Positions 11,791 through 24,011 of a stretch of 64,000 nt of DNA are shown here, piece after piece. Under the pieces are notes generated by a model, which saw nothing but the letters and a program-made list of their open reading frames with translations, did not search any database and was not told where the DNA came from. The translations under genes were made by a program, and so were the position numbers. Source of the stretch: Sipunculus nudus (Eukaryota > Annelida > Sipuncula > Golfingiida > Sipunculidae); the NCBI GenBank assembly GCA_026874595.1, contig CM049309.1:3384076-3448075 (forward strand). Direction: 5' to 3'. Positions within the stretch are counted from its first letter, which is position 1; each line of letters begins with the position of its first letter.

Positions 11791-11926
11791 CTGCCGGATG
11801 AAAATGTGATCAGCTATTTAAATGTCATATAATGTAATTACATATGGACACTATTTAAAAAAAACCCAGAACAATCTTCCATGCTATACTCTGGTATTCT
11901 CTGTAACAAAACCTCCTTTTCAACAG

Positions 11927-12869
11927 TGTTACAGGTGTCTCTTTTATTGTGAGCTGTTGACATTCTGATTCGTGTTAGGCAGGCCCTGGTTTATTGTGAG
12001 CAGGAGTGACACCTGTGTCTGTTAGGCAAGCATAGTCCCTTGCCATGGGGGACGCGCGAGCCGGGCCGGCCCACGTGTGGGTCTGCTGGTAGAAACACAG
12101 CATTCGTGCTGATCGGTAATTTGCTGGGCTATTCGCGCTCTATGAGCGCGTTTGTCTTGTTGTGTTCTGTGAATTTTTCGTAAAATGGAAAGTTGTGGAC
12201 TTGAGGTGAAAAATTTATAAATAGGGGCGGTGTTCAGAGCCGAGAGGGGGAGAGAGAGAAATATTCCAGCGGACACGGAGGAGTGATAGTCAGTTTGTGG
12301 ACCTTTCCGATTGTTGCAGCAGTTATAGAACTTATTCGAAATTTGTAACGGATTTTATATAGTCTTCAGTTTGCCTTTGGGATTACTACCAGAACTTCAC
12401 TTAAGGATTACAACAGATTGTTTTCGGGATTATATTGGAGTATTATTCTCTGAGAAGATTTACGTAAACTGTTCATCTGGATTAGATGTTTTAAAGGACT
12501 TGCTGAGCTGTGACAGTGGTGATATCCAGGAAAGCCTAGGATCCGGAGACTCTGGTACTGTACACTTCATTTATTATACTGTGTAATTGTACTGATTTAC
12601 TGTTATACTGTTGTTATACTGTGTAATTGTATTGATTTACTGTTATACTGTTGTTTATACTGTGTAATTTTATTGATTTAGTGTATTGAAATGTTAGGGT
12701 GTTTTAAGAATAAAATATAATTATTTGTTAATAAAACACTGATTTCTTTATTCATTCCCCTAGACATTTCACGCTGCCTAGTGTTACAGAATCTGATTTT
12801 TATTTATCTCCGTAACATAATTTATGCTCGTCACGACTACGTGATCTGTTGTTATTAGGTTCCGTAACA
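11927..12869 (+). mobile_element. Solo LTR, copy 1 (943 bp)
   Basis: Starts TGTTACAGG and ends CCGTAACA (inverted TGTTAC/GTAACA termini), flanked by an exact 4-bp duplication ACAG at 11923-11926 and 12870-12873. Inside are a TATA box TATAAATA (12216-12223) followed by a conserved GGGGC block, and two AATAAA signals (12709-12714, 12730-12735), as expected for U3-R-U5. An internal unit around TTATACTGTGTAATT is repeated about three times near 12573-12680. A second copy lies inverted at 60707-61500. No gag/pol was seen next to it, so it is a solo LTR left by LTR-LTR recombination. The superfamily cannot be told from the LTR alone. Confidence 0.85.
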
Positions 12870-12873
12870 ACAG

Positions 12874-15800
12874 TCAAATATTATGCTTGCCACATTCTAC
12901 CACGAAACATTTTTATATTATGTTTAGTGAAGAATACCAATTTATGCGCCTGTTTTTATCTATACCTAGCAGTCTACCATGGTTCATTCGCATATTACCT
13001 CTTCGATATTCAAACGGCTCATTTTGGAAGGCGAAGAATGAATCCCCATCGAAAGATTTAAAGTATCTGTCAAAGAAAAGATATCATGGTATTGCTGAAC
13101 TGATTCTAGCTGCTTACAAACCACTTCTAACGAAGAGGCGAAAAATCCTCCTAATACATGATATGACAAGAAAAGGCTGAATCAAGTACTCTACAGAGAT
13201 GGTCACGTGACAGAGTGACATAGATTAATTGAAGCGGAGCTGTGAAGCGTAGTATTGTCTCATCTTGTCTCAGCTTTCTGGCAGGTTTGATGAGGTGAGC
13301 TACAGACCTTGCCGGGACGAACCCACTGCATGCGACCATCAATCAGAGTTTATCGATGGCTCAAACTGGGTCGATTCAGAGCGGCTTACTGGCCTACAAC
13401 ATGGCAGTTCACCGTGTCAAAGCCCCAAGACACGTGTCTGATAAAAGAATGTTAAGTAACCAGAAGAATTTTATGGCGCATTAGACCCAATTCAGAGACT
13501 CCCTCAGACAGCTAACGTCAATGTTGTCATATGAAACCAGGAAAGACCCATCTTGAAATTACCATATCAATTGCTGAAAACGGTTCCATTGCTGTAGCTT
13601 TGCATTTTTAGGAGATAAAACAAAATAGATTAAATTTTGATTAAATTCATTAAATAAATGATATTTAAAAGGTTTAACAGCAGTGAAAGATCCATGTCTA
13701 GACTGGTCAAGTCCAGGCCAGACGTATCTCGGCCTGGATGAAGATTAGTATTTTGGAAAAGTTAATTTAAATGCAGCATTGATACAGGTTGCTTTAGTAA
13801 CGTTTCAAGTGATTATGTGTCACATTGGTTGGGTTAAAATGGGACCCGGGGTTAATAAATACAAATAAAAAATGTCTTAAATTAAATAAATATAAATGCA
13901 ATGCGATAAATATCTTTAGATGCAAATGCAATTTCACGTATCCATATTTTAACTTAAAATTCCATAAAGTTTTTAAAGTACAGGACAAACAGATCATCTG
14001 ATCTTTATAACAAGTAGGTTATTTATTTATGTTAATACATGTACATGTATAATGGTAGGTATAGTATACTAGGTACAGTTTTAAAATTGGCTTTTTGTTA
14101 AGTGACAGTGCTGAGCATAAATATATTCGCAAATGCGACAATTTATGTCGTATTATGTCGTATTACGTAACATTCAGTATAGTGTCTTTAATCCATTTTA
14201 TTTCTTAACAAGATTAGGAATACTCTCTTACCGTATTTATACCTAAAACATTACCTACATTTTACACTTCAGTCTTTACACAATGTTACTTTATATCGAT
14301 TCTTTTATACAAACGTCGTTCACATACATAGTGTACACTTGTACACTTCACAACTCTGCTGCTCTATTCTGTACCTCAGTTTATGCTGTATTTGCGTTAG
14401 TGCGCATATCACTTAATATATTTTCATTTTACACTGCCATTTCTAGTTTAATATTGCTACAGGACATGATTGTTTTTTTTATTAAATTGTCTATACTAGG
14501 CCCTCATATAAACAGGAGTTATTTAAATAAAGGCTACACTGGAATTTTGCAAATACAATTACATTTGCTTTTGAAATCAAACCCACATGCACCCTACTAA
14601 AACGGTGTTTACATGTTCCTATATGGCAAAGCATGAACTGAATAATTTCTTAGAAGGTTTGACAAAACTCGCCCCATTAGTTTACTTTGTTATTATTTTC
14701 CTGATGTCTGTCGTGCTGGTGGCTTTCGGTTAACGAGACAGCCTGCTGCAGAGACAGCCTCGCCCAGATCTTGTTTACGTTCGCCTTTTTTTTGAGTTAC
14801 TGGTTTCTCGGAAGTCCCCTTTCACTGTGCTTTAGTTATGGCGCGCCGGTGAGGATCAGTTGACTCAATGAATGCAGCAGGGTGGAATTCCGACGGAGTG
14901 TATTTCATTGTAACTTTTGCAGTAGGAATTCGGCCTGTATATATGTAAATATTTTGGGAGTGTGAAAGACTGGATGCCTTTGAAACGTTGTTTTGGTCAA
15001 CAAAATCCTAAAACTGGTAAATATTTGCTGTAACCATGCAACCCTCCCGATGTATGCCCTGGCACTCAGGGAGCGTCAGGTAAATTAAAGACATTTTAGT
15101 TTTTGGCCATTTTATTGAAATAAATAGATTTTGAAAGTCAAGTTTCCTAATTCTGGAGGATATATGCAAGCTTACATGTCTCTCTCTCTCTCCCTCTCTC
15201 TCATACAAATATACACGCTGACACAGAAGTTTAAAACAACGCTAAGGAATTATAAACCTTAAACATAACACTAATATGAGAAGGCAAATGAACACCTTTT
15301 GAAAGTGAAATTACCTGGTAAAAATGAATATTACATCAATAGATAAATAAAAAATATATATTACATAATGTGCATCTCACCTAAGTAACCTTTCATATGA
15401 ACTTATTGCTTTTCCTTTTCTGTGTCACACACTGAGTATCTTGGATATAATGAATAAATCAGTTTCATTTCTGTAAACATTTCCTATAATGAAAAAGGGT
15501 CATTCTTGTTGTCCCCCTGATTTTATCATTGTTATTGTACATGACTTTTATACTGCACTAATAGGTCGTAATTCCTGATTCTGCAGAACGTGTCAAACGA
15601 GACACTTGAAGTCATGTCCTAATTTGCATTGATTTCACTTGTTCGCAAAACCTTTAATTATGCATTAAAATAGCTTTATATTGCAAAGATTCTCGGATCC
15701 AGCATTGTCAAATACTTATGTTTTCAATACTTTTACTAACTGAAGTATTTGATTTGGATAATTACTGGCTGCCATGCATACATTAAACACACATCTTCTT

Positions 15801-16720
15801 AATTCGTGTTTATAGTGCTGGGAAAAGTGAATTGTGTTAAGACGTGTGAGAAAGTGAGCAGAAAAACCCTTATGAGCTTATTGTAATTGAATCTTCCTTG
15901 TGTCTAATAGCTGCTGCGGAAAACCTCCAGGTTTTTATTTTAGTTCATGCGGTGAAGGCTAATGATACACGATAAGACGTGCTGCTGATTAACTGCAAAG
16001 GAGCTGTCCCGTATGTGTAACACATGAAATGTCTTAACGGACATTCCGTCAGATTCTAACTGCCGAAACCCAAATTAGTTCTGTGATGAGAACTCTACAA
16101 AAAATGAAGTAAGTAAACCCAACTAGCTAGAAAAGGATGATCCAAAACAATACGCGAGGATGAATTCCTTACCCAGGCGAGAGGTGGTTTTAAACTCAAG
16201 CACGTTGGTTTATAGATCAATAACCGTCCAAGCTCCAAGACCTGCAGCTCGGGGCCCTTCATGTCCAATTAACGCGACGTCCCTCATGTCAATTATCAAT
16301 GCCATTTTACGTTGGACTACGTGACGAACAGAATTTATATGAACTTTATATAAAGCCTATTCAATCACAAGAAAATTACAATTCATAAACAAACTGTTAA
16401 TCAGTGTTTTGAGAAATCTGTTTCAAGGAGCTATCATTTTACCAAGGAGTTGTCACACCTAGAAAACTAACTTGAAATGACATTTCCTCTTTAAAGTCAC
16501 GTCACTACTCAGACTTAGTGTCCAATCTACTTTATCTGGATTATTGCAAACTGACTCGAATTCGTCAAGGCTCAGCAGATAAATGTAATACATTTTCCAA
16601 ACTGGAGACAGGTACTTTGTATTTATGACAAAAGTTAATAACATTCGTTCATTAAGATAGATACAAACAGAAACACTCGCGATCGAAATGATCGAAATAT
16701 AATGAAGATAAACAACACTT
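12874..16720. other. GPCR intron 1 stretch without recognised genes
   Basis: Mostly AT-rich. Slightly GC-richer parts at 13190-13560 and 14690-14900 hold no open frame with a known domain. A TC-rich run lies at about 15178-15203. The 97-residue frame at 12887-13180 begins just after the LTR and was not recognised. Confidence 0.45.
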
Positions 16721-16724
16721 ATAG

Positions 16725-16912
16725 GACCGGGTGTAGTTCAGTAGTTAAGCAAGGAGTTTATATGAACTCCTTGTGTTAAGGCTCTGAATAATGCTGGTGC
16801 CTCGAAAGCAAAATGGCGAAATCTCAATGTAACTCAGAGATTCACCCCAATGCAATGGGGTTAATTTATCTCCAAGTGTGGGAGGAAGCCAGGCCAGGGA
16901 GAAACAACTTTT
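16725..16912 (+). repeat. Possible decayed tRNA-like SINE
   Basis: GGTGTAGTTCAGTAGTTAAGC resembles a tRNA A box, but no good B box follows. Further on, a CACCCCAATGCAATGGGGTT hairpin and GTGGGAGGAAGCCAGG look like the body of a SINE-type repeat. A related GGAAGAAAACCCGGAAGA stretch occurs near 50530. Confidence 0.35.
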
Positions 16913-16954
16913 GCATATAGATCATTTAATATTGAAACATATAATTTTTCCCCA

Positions 16955-16958
<4 letters not shown>

Positions 16959-17010
<52 letters not shown>

Positions 17011-17030
17011 TTATATATTATATATATATG
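16959..17030. repeat. (TA)n microsatellite
   Basis: About 45 bp of pure TA followed by interrupted TA repeats. Confidence 0.95.
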
Positions 17031-17049
17031 TATTGTCTGTGTGACCAAT

Positions 17050-20045
17050 ATCAAATATATTACAGCTAAGTATACTTTAAGTTACAAAACATTAAATATT
17101 ATGTTTTCAGAAAAGATTAATTATAAAACGGAATCAGATATATAATATTTTATAGTAAACTCAGAAATGGAGAAATCTAAAGAAAGTCTATCAATCCAAA
17201 ATATAAATCTCTGTAAGCAAGGGTTTGATTTCACTGATCACCCACTGTTGCTGAAAGAGAGGGTGGAGATACACCCCTCACCAACTGTATTGAAGCCCCT
17301 TCTTGAATGGCTTAACGACAGCTTTTGACTTCCAGCTTGTTTCCAACCCCGTACATATGAAACCTGAATTGCGAAACCTTACCGTTTGATGATTACATAT
17401 GTTGCTACGACTGGATTTACTTGGCGCGCGGTATTTTTTAAAATATTTTTTTCGCTCTAGTTATTTTGTCATCAATTATTTATTTGTCCGTATGCGGTAT
17501 GCGGAATGAGACACACGGACAATAGAATTCTTAGTGGAAAATTGGGTCTGCATAACGCGGTATAGCGACAACGTGACCTGCATTTTTCGAAGGCTGACGG
17601 ATGCAGCTTGACGGAGAGCATCCTTCCGCAAGAGGTCATTTCTACGCAAAACGACCCAGTTCCTGTTGCGTACCGTAGGCCAGCCGGGACTACTTGTCTC
17701 AACTGTCAAATTTTAAATCAAAATTTGTTACATTGCAAGGAAAAAGCTTTTGATTATATTTCACATAATCACATGTTTTTGGTCCTAATCGGAAAAACCA
17801 CCCATGTTAATGTCATTTCCTTTAAAATAATTCTTTTCAACATATTTGAGCGGACTACATTACCCTCTTAATTACTTTCACATCTATGCCGGTGGTGTAT
17901 TAAAAAGCCCCGGTGAATTATGGGTGGCAGATTTTGACGCGCACAATCACTCGCCTTCAGAGCCGTACTTTTTTTTAGTCGTAATCTGCACAGTGAAGAA
18001 GTAGCGGATTTTGACATCACCGGTCTCGATATTACCGCACTCATGCAGTCCTGGTAAAACCCACACGCGAATTTATACCGGATTCCGCATATCATATATA
18101 TTTCATCCTCTTTCTAAAACTGCGCAAGCAATGGGCCATTTGGCTTTACACTTTTAAAAGATACTGGTGATATTGAAGTCTGTGAGTATCCTTATAATCT
18201 TTAATAAAAGTATTTCGCTGACGTAGATGTTCGTGGTGTCGTAGTTTAAAGCATTCGTGGGTATTTAAGTGAATGTCAAAGAAAAAATGTTTTAATATGA
18301 CTTTGGTAAATTTGGGAGATTTAAATATTTCTAATAATATAATACGTCATGCAATTTATATATTCTAACGATCAAAGTAAATATAAACTTGAAATCCATA
18401 TTATTTACATTAATTTGTTGGTTTGATAAATTTAAACCAATGGACAACCCATAATTTCCCTGGAATAATTCTGGATTTAGAAATGGGGGGGGGGGGGGGG
18501 GGGTTCTAAATTAGAAGTACTAATGACTTATCCTCGAAAAGGTCCGCCCCATCCGGGAAGGGGGGGGGGGGGGGGTCCAGGCCGGGGAATAAATCCGCTT
18601 TTCTTTTATAGAGCGGAAGACGTGGCCGCAGGTGTGGACACAGCGACGGGATATATTACACGAGCTGATGCCGTAGTTTCAGGTGTGGACGCGACAAAGG
18701 CCATGCCTTACTGACTGAAGGAGATGGGACATAACAATTTGGGTGAATTGGAGCCACTGGTTTCAAGTGAACTCCCGCGAACTCCTAATTGGCTCTACTA
18801 CTAGTCTTCATCATTTTCACTCCTATGTGACGTAAATTGCTTCCTTGCAAATGAAACTCACTCGTGGTAGACCTGGCGTACAGATATTTTTTTTTAGACC
18901 AAAAGCTCTATTGTACAATGTAACGTGCAATTATATCATGTTCTGCTGGATTTGCACAGGATTTCATAAAGGCTTTGATTTCCTGTAAAAAATATACAAT
19001 TAAATTGTCATTATTTTCATTTCATTTATTTCAGTATAAAACAAGTGATAGTCAAATGTCATGGGATCGGTTGTTTGATCCTGGAATTTCCTTAGTGAAG
19101 GACTAATGATTTTTAGGTTTTATACAAAAAAAAAAAAAAAAATAGAAAGAAAACATTCTGCCTCTGCAGGTATTGTATTGTTAAAAGAAGGATCCGAACA
19201 TTCTTTGTGTACTTCATAATTGATTTTTTTTACTCTTGCAAGCTCTCATAATATTATTAAGTAATTTAAAAAACTGTCTATTTATCATATCTAAAATTTC
19301 AGCAATATTCTACTTTCTTTAAATTAACAAGGAAAAAAAACCCTCATAATCAAATGTTATTAAGTTTTGGCCTCCCATGTTATTCTTCTCCAAGGACCCT
19401 TGACACTTTAATGCCCAACCTACATTAAGGCGTATGAACACGTACCAGTGTCACATTACTGTAAATTACCGCTTGTTATGGTTAAGATGTATAGTTATGG
19501 CTGCACTTTCCAGGACCGGGGATATTTTGCCCTGAGCACCTCCAAATCTGTACTCATTTATTGTTCAGGACATAAGAGACCTACCCAGGATTCATCAGCA
19601 TATAGCAAATCAGCTTACAGTGGTCACGTGGCACTAAACCATCATCCGGGGGATCCATATTAGCCCGACGTCGCCGACACACAGCATCGGCAATTAAATC
19701 TACTGAACTCGGCATGCACATGTCTCAGCATGTGGCAATATATATGCAAATACATATGCTATAAATACATTGAAACTTTGTAATAAGATCACTCGTGGGA
19801 CGGGCCAGAATCGAAGTTGTCATAATTCACATTTTATTTTCACTCAAGGATGGTCTCTATAGGTAGGTTGTTTCATTTGACAGGTGAGCTTTAGACATTC
19901 GGACCCTATTTACATACACTTTAAATAACAAAAAAAAAAGCAAGAAAAAAATAAAGACATGAGAATATGAATGGGGAATGAAAATAACTTAAATCAGACC
20001 AAAGCCTAAGGGAAATCTTAAAATTGATTCTGTATATCATATACC
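17050..20045. other. GPCR intron 1 stretch with poly-G tracts
   Basis: Two long G tracts (about 18485-18502 and 18560-18575) flank short CCGCCCC/CCGG motifs, another member of the G-tract repeat family. A moderately GC-rich patch at 17470-18100 has overlapping frames on both strands but no recognised protein. The rest is AT-rich. Confidence 0.5.
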
Positions 20046-20057
20046 TCCCATACCTCC

Positions 20058-20527
20058 CACACATGACTGCTGCACTTAGCAGAATAAGACACATGACGGC
20101 TGCAGTAAGCGCCAAGAGACACATGACGGCTGCAGTAAGCGCCAAGAGACACATGACGGCTGCACTAAGCAGAATAAGACACATGACGGGTTGAAGTAAG
20201 CTTCACGGGTTACGTGTTGCTGTAGATGGCAACACTTCACACATGACAGCTGCGGTAGGCTACATGAGACACATAACGGCTGCATTAAGCATCACCTCAC
20301 ACATTAAGGCTGCACGGCTGCAGTAATGAGACATGTCACAACTGCAGTAAGCAATACGGGACGCATGACGGCTGCAAGAGGCAAGATAAGACACGCCTGC
20401 AGTAAGCACCACGACACACATGACGGCTTCAGTAATGAATGGAACATGTGATTGCAGCAGTATGCAACACAAGACACATGACGGCTGCAGCAAGCAATCG
20501 GAAACACGTGATTGTTGCAGTAAAAAG
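20058..20527. repeat. 30-bp minisatellite, about 15 units
   Basis: The unit is CACATGACGGCTGCAGTAAGC plus about 9 variable bases. Two adjacent units near 20090-20150 are identical, while the outer ones are increasingly diverged. The Cys/Leu/Ser-rich minus-strand frames here (units such as LLQPSCVSW) come from the repeat and shift frame between units, so they are not a gene. Confidence 0.9.
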
Positions 20528-21124
20528 CTTGACAAATTTGTGTACAAATATTTGGATTCATTTCTTTAATAAATCTTAAGGTAAATGTGTCAATGATTAA
20601 GAACTGAATCATTCTGCATGTACCTGTGTAACTGTCGATACCAGTATCAGGATCTTCCATAGTCAGAATATTTTTAAGAACCTTGCGGGTATAAATGAAT
20701 TATATGACAATCGTCAAGCATCTTGATGTTCTCCAATCTTGTTTCTATAATATTTGTCCTGTCTGAGCTCAACACTCCCGAAACAAGTTTGGCTGTAATG
20801 ATGAGCAGAATTGTTTCGGGGCTATTTTCTGTATTACGCGAGAATTACACTATTTCCAAGATTCTTTTTTTATTTTATAGGTCGATAAGGGGCTGTTCCC
20901 TTCAATCCGTCACTGCGTATTTCAAAGTAAGTTAACACAGCAGAAATACTTTATCGACGGACGTACACACAGATTCTCTGGTGACGTCAAGAAAGTACTC
21001 TTGAGAGAGTACAAAAGTGTTTAAGATCATATTCATATTAAATAATTATTTCATTATTCAACAAAAATCACTGACGAATATGATGTAAGTTCAAGTGAAG
21101 AAGTGTGCATTATATAATTGTTTC

Positions 21125-21345
21125 ACCTATTATGTATTTGTATGAATATTAGGAAACGGATATTATGTGTATATTGGGTATTGCATATTATGTATTTGTA
21201 TGTATATAGGATATTGTATATTACGTATTTGTATGTAAATTGGGAATTGGATATTACTTATTTGTATGTATAAATTTATCAGGTGTTGGATTTTATGTAT
21301 ATGTATGTATACTTGGTTTTGGATATTATGTTTATTAGTGGTTTG
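21125..21345. repeat. AT-rich minisatellite of about 40 bp
   Basis: Five or so imperfect units of the type GGATATTATGTATTTGTATG with a short spacer. It is followed at 21360-21420 by a palindromic ATCGAT-rich repeat with GATCGATTTTTAATCGAT. Confidence 0.75.
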
Positions 21346-21624
21346 AATTGGTTTTAAAATCATAATCGATGACCGAAAATTAAAAACGACCGATGATCGA
21401 TTTTTAATCGATTATTTTATGTACTTTCTATATGATCTTTTAACCTGCCGTATACTAGTACCTAAATTATTCATCCCATTAAATAGTACATCGGTATTCA
21501 TAATGAAACCGTCAATCCGCCCGCGCCCGACTTGCCGTCGAACGAATGTAAATATAAATATATATGTGAAGAAATGTACGATGAATGAACAAAAGCAAAC
21601 GTGATGTATCCAAATAATACTTAC

Positions 21625-21901
21625 TCAGCAGATCCGTCATTGCCAAGTTGAGCAGAAAATAATTGGTCGCTGTTTTCGGCTTTCTCTGTCGCAGGAGAAC
21701 GCACAAGAATATAATGTTTCCGAAAAGTGCCAAGAAAAATATGATAATGTAAATCAGTAGAAGTATAATCACGCGAGAACGATGTATCTCAAACAGATTT
21801 TTCTTGTAGGCCTCGTAGATAGGGATTAACTGCTTCACATCGTTGTCACTGAGAGACAGATTGGCGAGACGCCATGATGTTAAGTTTTCTATAAATTCCA
21901 T
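21625..21901 (-). CDS. GPCR exon 1: N-terminus, TM1, start of TM2
   Basis: This exon encodes residues 1-92 plus one base of codon 93. The ATG at 21901-21899 sits in a favourable context (CAGCCATGG), and an in-frame TAG lies 15 nt upstream, so the start is well defined. The extracellular N-terminus of about 43 residues has sequons NLT (6-8) and NLS (14-16) and no cleavable signal peptide, as is usual for this family. TM1 spans about 44-70 and carries the class A GN pair at 61-62. The basic first intracellular loop RQRKPKTATN leads to TM2 with NLAMTD, whose Asp90 is the sodium-site Asp2.50. The exon ends after two leucines at a perfect GTAAGT donor (21624-21619). Reading on past the donor gives an unrelated Lys/Tyr-rich tail, so the splice is needed. 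Confidence 0.93.
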
Positions 21902-22300
21902 GGCTGAGCAAAACTACATTGGATGTGCGTGCCAGAAAATACAGCAGGCTGCAAAACCAACTTCAGATAAGAACTCCTAACACTCGCTTTTGATACTGTA
22001 CTGTAGCTTTCGATTGGTTAGAACCTCTTTCTTGCTTCCAATAGCACGCGCTGCAGTATGTTGAATATAAAGCCAGGACCAGGACTTTAAGTGGTTATAG
22101 ATGCCGACAATTTTCCCACTGTTATGTAGAACACGATTCCCATGTGACATAATCGTCTTCTGCTATGACAAAAGTAACATGCATTCCTGGTCCTGCTATT
22201 TCTGATTCTGTAAGCCGTCTGACAGCACTGGTAGTTGCAGCCCAGACTGTGGACTGCCAGACGCTAGGTCAGTTTAGCTGCGCTCCTGGTTACAGGAACA
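21902..22300 (-). promoter_or_regulatory. Upstream region of the GPCR start, possible 5'UTR/promoter
   Basis: These are the bases upstream of the GPCR ATG on its own strand. An in-frame stop lies close to the ATG. A CCAAT box (gene-strand sense) sits at 22017-22013, about 115 nt upstream, and a second inverted one nearby. No convincing TATA element was seen. A non-coding 5' exon further up cannot be ruled out; the 22.2-22.5 kb stretch is more GC-rich than its surroundings. Confidence 0.25.
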
Positions 22301-23380
22301 GAAGATGATGAGTGGGCTCCCGCTTGTCAGAACAGCTCAGCCCAGCCAGTCCTTCTGCTAGCTCGGCGCTGGCAGCAATGAACGCGTGGCTGACTCTGTC
22401 ATTCATGACTACCTGCATCATTACGTGTTGTACCGCGAAAATCATGGAGCTAACTGTCGGTGTTATTCGTCGGTATTTAATTTCGTGGGTTGAAGTTTCG
22501 CATAAATTTAAGGACATTACGGACTTTAGACTTTCTTTTATTACCATCGAAACCTCTCATTTAGAAATTATGCGAAGTTATTATCAATTCCGATCAATTT
22601 AGGTACAAGGTAATTTCTTATATATAATAATATAGGTGTATAACATGAATCCACTTTCATCTTATCGGTGATGGACAAATTCTTAAATATATGATATCTT
22701 ATATATATATAAATGAAAACTATTGAATAACTAAGTATTGATTACCAGTAGTCATGTTAGTTCATTTAAAATTAATTTTAATATTTTATATATATATATT
22801 TTTTTAAAATAATGACAAATTATCAGGTCTTTACTGGAGTCTCCGTCATATTTTGGTATTTGAGTATCTGGCTAAAATGATTTATGTAGTTAATTATTAA
22901 AATAAAATCCAGTGAGAAATCCTGACACTGTTTACATTAAAATAGAAGATATTTGTTGCATCTTTACAAAAATGTCAACATCTGTTAATGATAGTGTTTT
23001 TGTATTAGGCAAAAATAAATCTTTAGAATCAAAAATAAATATTCAATATATGTAACCTGAGAAAATCTAACCCAGTAAGGGAGTAATAGGCGCTAATCTT
23101 GAGTGTCCCTTAAAAAAGGAAGGATTAAGACATATAGATAAGTTTCGATACTGAGTGACATGATACATATACTATCCTTGAGAAACCATGCGATTATGCA
23201 GTTGAAGGATTTTCGGTTTGCAAGTGTTCACAACTAGTAGAGTAAATCATAATTTCTTGTTTTTTTCCCCCAGACACTTTAAATCTTAAATGCCCACAGA
23301 TGACCATTAGGTATAATCGGTTTATTTTCCGTAAATGAAGACGTCCGTTTTCAACACACACAACCTGCGGGCTTCAAACG
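22300..23380. other. Intergenic DNA upstream of the GPCR
   Basis: A GC-richer patch at 22200-22480 carries open frames on both strands (22312-22602 plus, 22290-22547 minus) without recognisable domains; it could belong to a 5' non-coding exon or CpG-like promoter DNA. The rest is AT-rich with short TA runs. Confidence 0.4.
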
Positions 23381-23385
23381 TTCCT

Positions 23386-23842
23386 GACGTATCATTATGG
23401 TTTGAATCCCCTGAATTTATATTCATTTCAAAAGTGTTAAATTCATATGAGACCCCATAAAGTGTACATTAAAAGAATTAAATATTAAAAGGTACACTAT
23501 TTTAAGCCCCCAGTAACAATAGTCCTGTTTTAATGTTCTTATATTAATCTATTCTTTTCTCTATTATGTTGCTAACTACCCTAAAACTAAACTTTTAAAT
23601 TGTATTTAAAAAAAGTAGCTTATTGTTAATGGGGGCTTAAAAATTGTAACTTTTAAAATTGATTATTTTTTTTTTAATTACAAAATCATGTGAAAATGAA
23701 AAAAAAGTTAGAAAATATGTATACCATCAGAATGATCAGGGTGCCAGGTTTAAAATATTGTACACCTTAATGGGGTCTAAAATTAATTTAAAGCACTTTT
23801 GAATTCAATTTAGATGTAGGGGATCCAAACAAAAATGATACA
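23386..23842. mobile_element. Foldback/MITE-like element
   Basis: Two inverted arms of about 80 bp lie at 23386-23467 and 23760-23842. The left arm starts near GGTTTGAATCCCC and contains AGACCCCAT near its inner end; the right arm is its complement with some changes. A second, inner inverted repeat (TTTTAAGCCCCCAGTAACAA at about 23501 against TTGTTAATGGGGGCTTAAAA at about 23622) would extend the hairpin. No coding sequence. The exact ends are uncertain. Confidence 0.6.
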
Positions 23843-24011
23843 GGTTTATGCCCACCTGTGACAAACATGGAAAGGATGATTAAAAAATCAATATACTTTA
23901 AAACTAAATGCACGCCAAATGATGACGTAAAGGCTCCATAAGTCAAACTTATATTGAAACGGGCCTGTTAAAGGAATTTTCGAATGCTTCATAGATCTCT
24001 ATTTTTAATAT

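Larger units (their letters stand above)
4065..21901 (-). other. Gene: neuropeptide-type class A GPCR, three coding exons
   Basis: The coding exons join as 21901-21625, 6947-6852 and 4762-4065 on the minus strand. Lengths of 277, 96 and 698 nt sum to 1071, exactly 357 codons including a TGA stop, giving a 356-residue protein of normal size for the family. Both introns (14,677 and 2,089 bp) are phase 1 with GT-AG ends: donors GTAAGT and GTTAGT, acceptors CTCTTCAG and TATTTCAG. The product should be a seven-helix plasma-membrane receptor signalling through G proteins. Landmarks in order are two N-glycosylation sequons, TM1 GN (61-62), TM2 NLAMTD (85-90), TM3 Cys117, ERF (141-143) in place of DRY, TM4 Trp169, ECL2 Cys199 in FCQERW, TM5 Pro224, TM6 CWLP (280-283) and TM7 NPVLY (320-324). 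The pattern fits the beta-group peptide receptors (orexin, CCK, QRFP/NPFF, galanin-like). The ligand cannot be set from sequence alone. No other coding gene is evident inside the introns. Confidence 0.9.

Noticed and set aside
12022-12276. 84-residue minus frame in the LTR
   Set aside because: Not kept in the second LTR copy; it covers the LTR promoter region.
16725-16800. Functional tRNA gene
   Set aside because: Only an A-box-like stretch; no B box and no cloverleaf could be drawn.
17476-17709. Candidate for the missing GPCR middle exon (AG acceptor, phase-compatible, with a Trp)
   Set aside because: The frame is polar and Arg-rich with no TM2 Cys-x-Pro or TM3 Cys-Lys. The exon at 6852-6947 fits fully.
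20058-20527. CRISPR-like array or repetitive Cys-rich protein
   Set aside because: The units are contiguous with no unique spacers, diverge gradually and shift frame. It is a minisatellite in animal DNA.
4065-21901. Direct splice of exon 1 to exon 3
   Set aside because: It keeps frame, but deletes the TM2 end, ECL1 and the TM3 disulphide cysteine, so it cannot be the main product.
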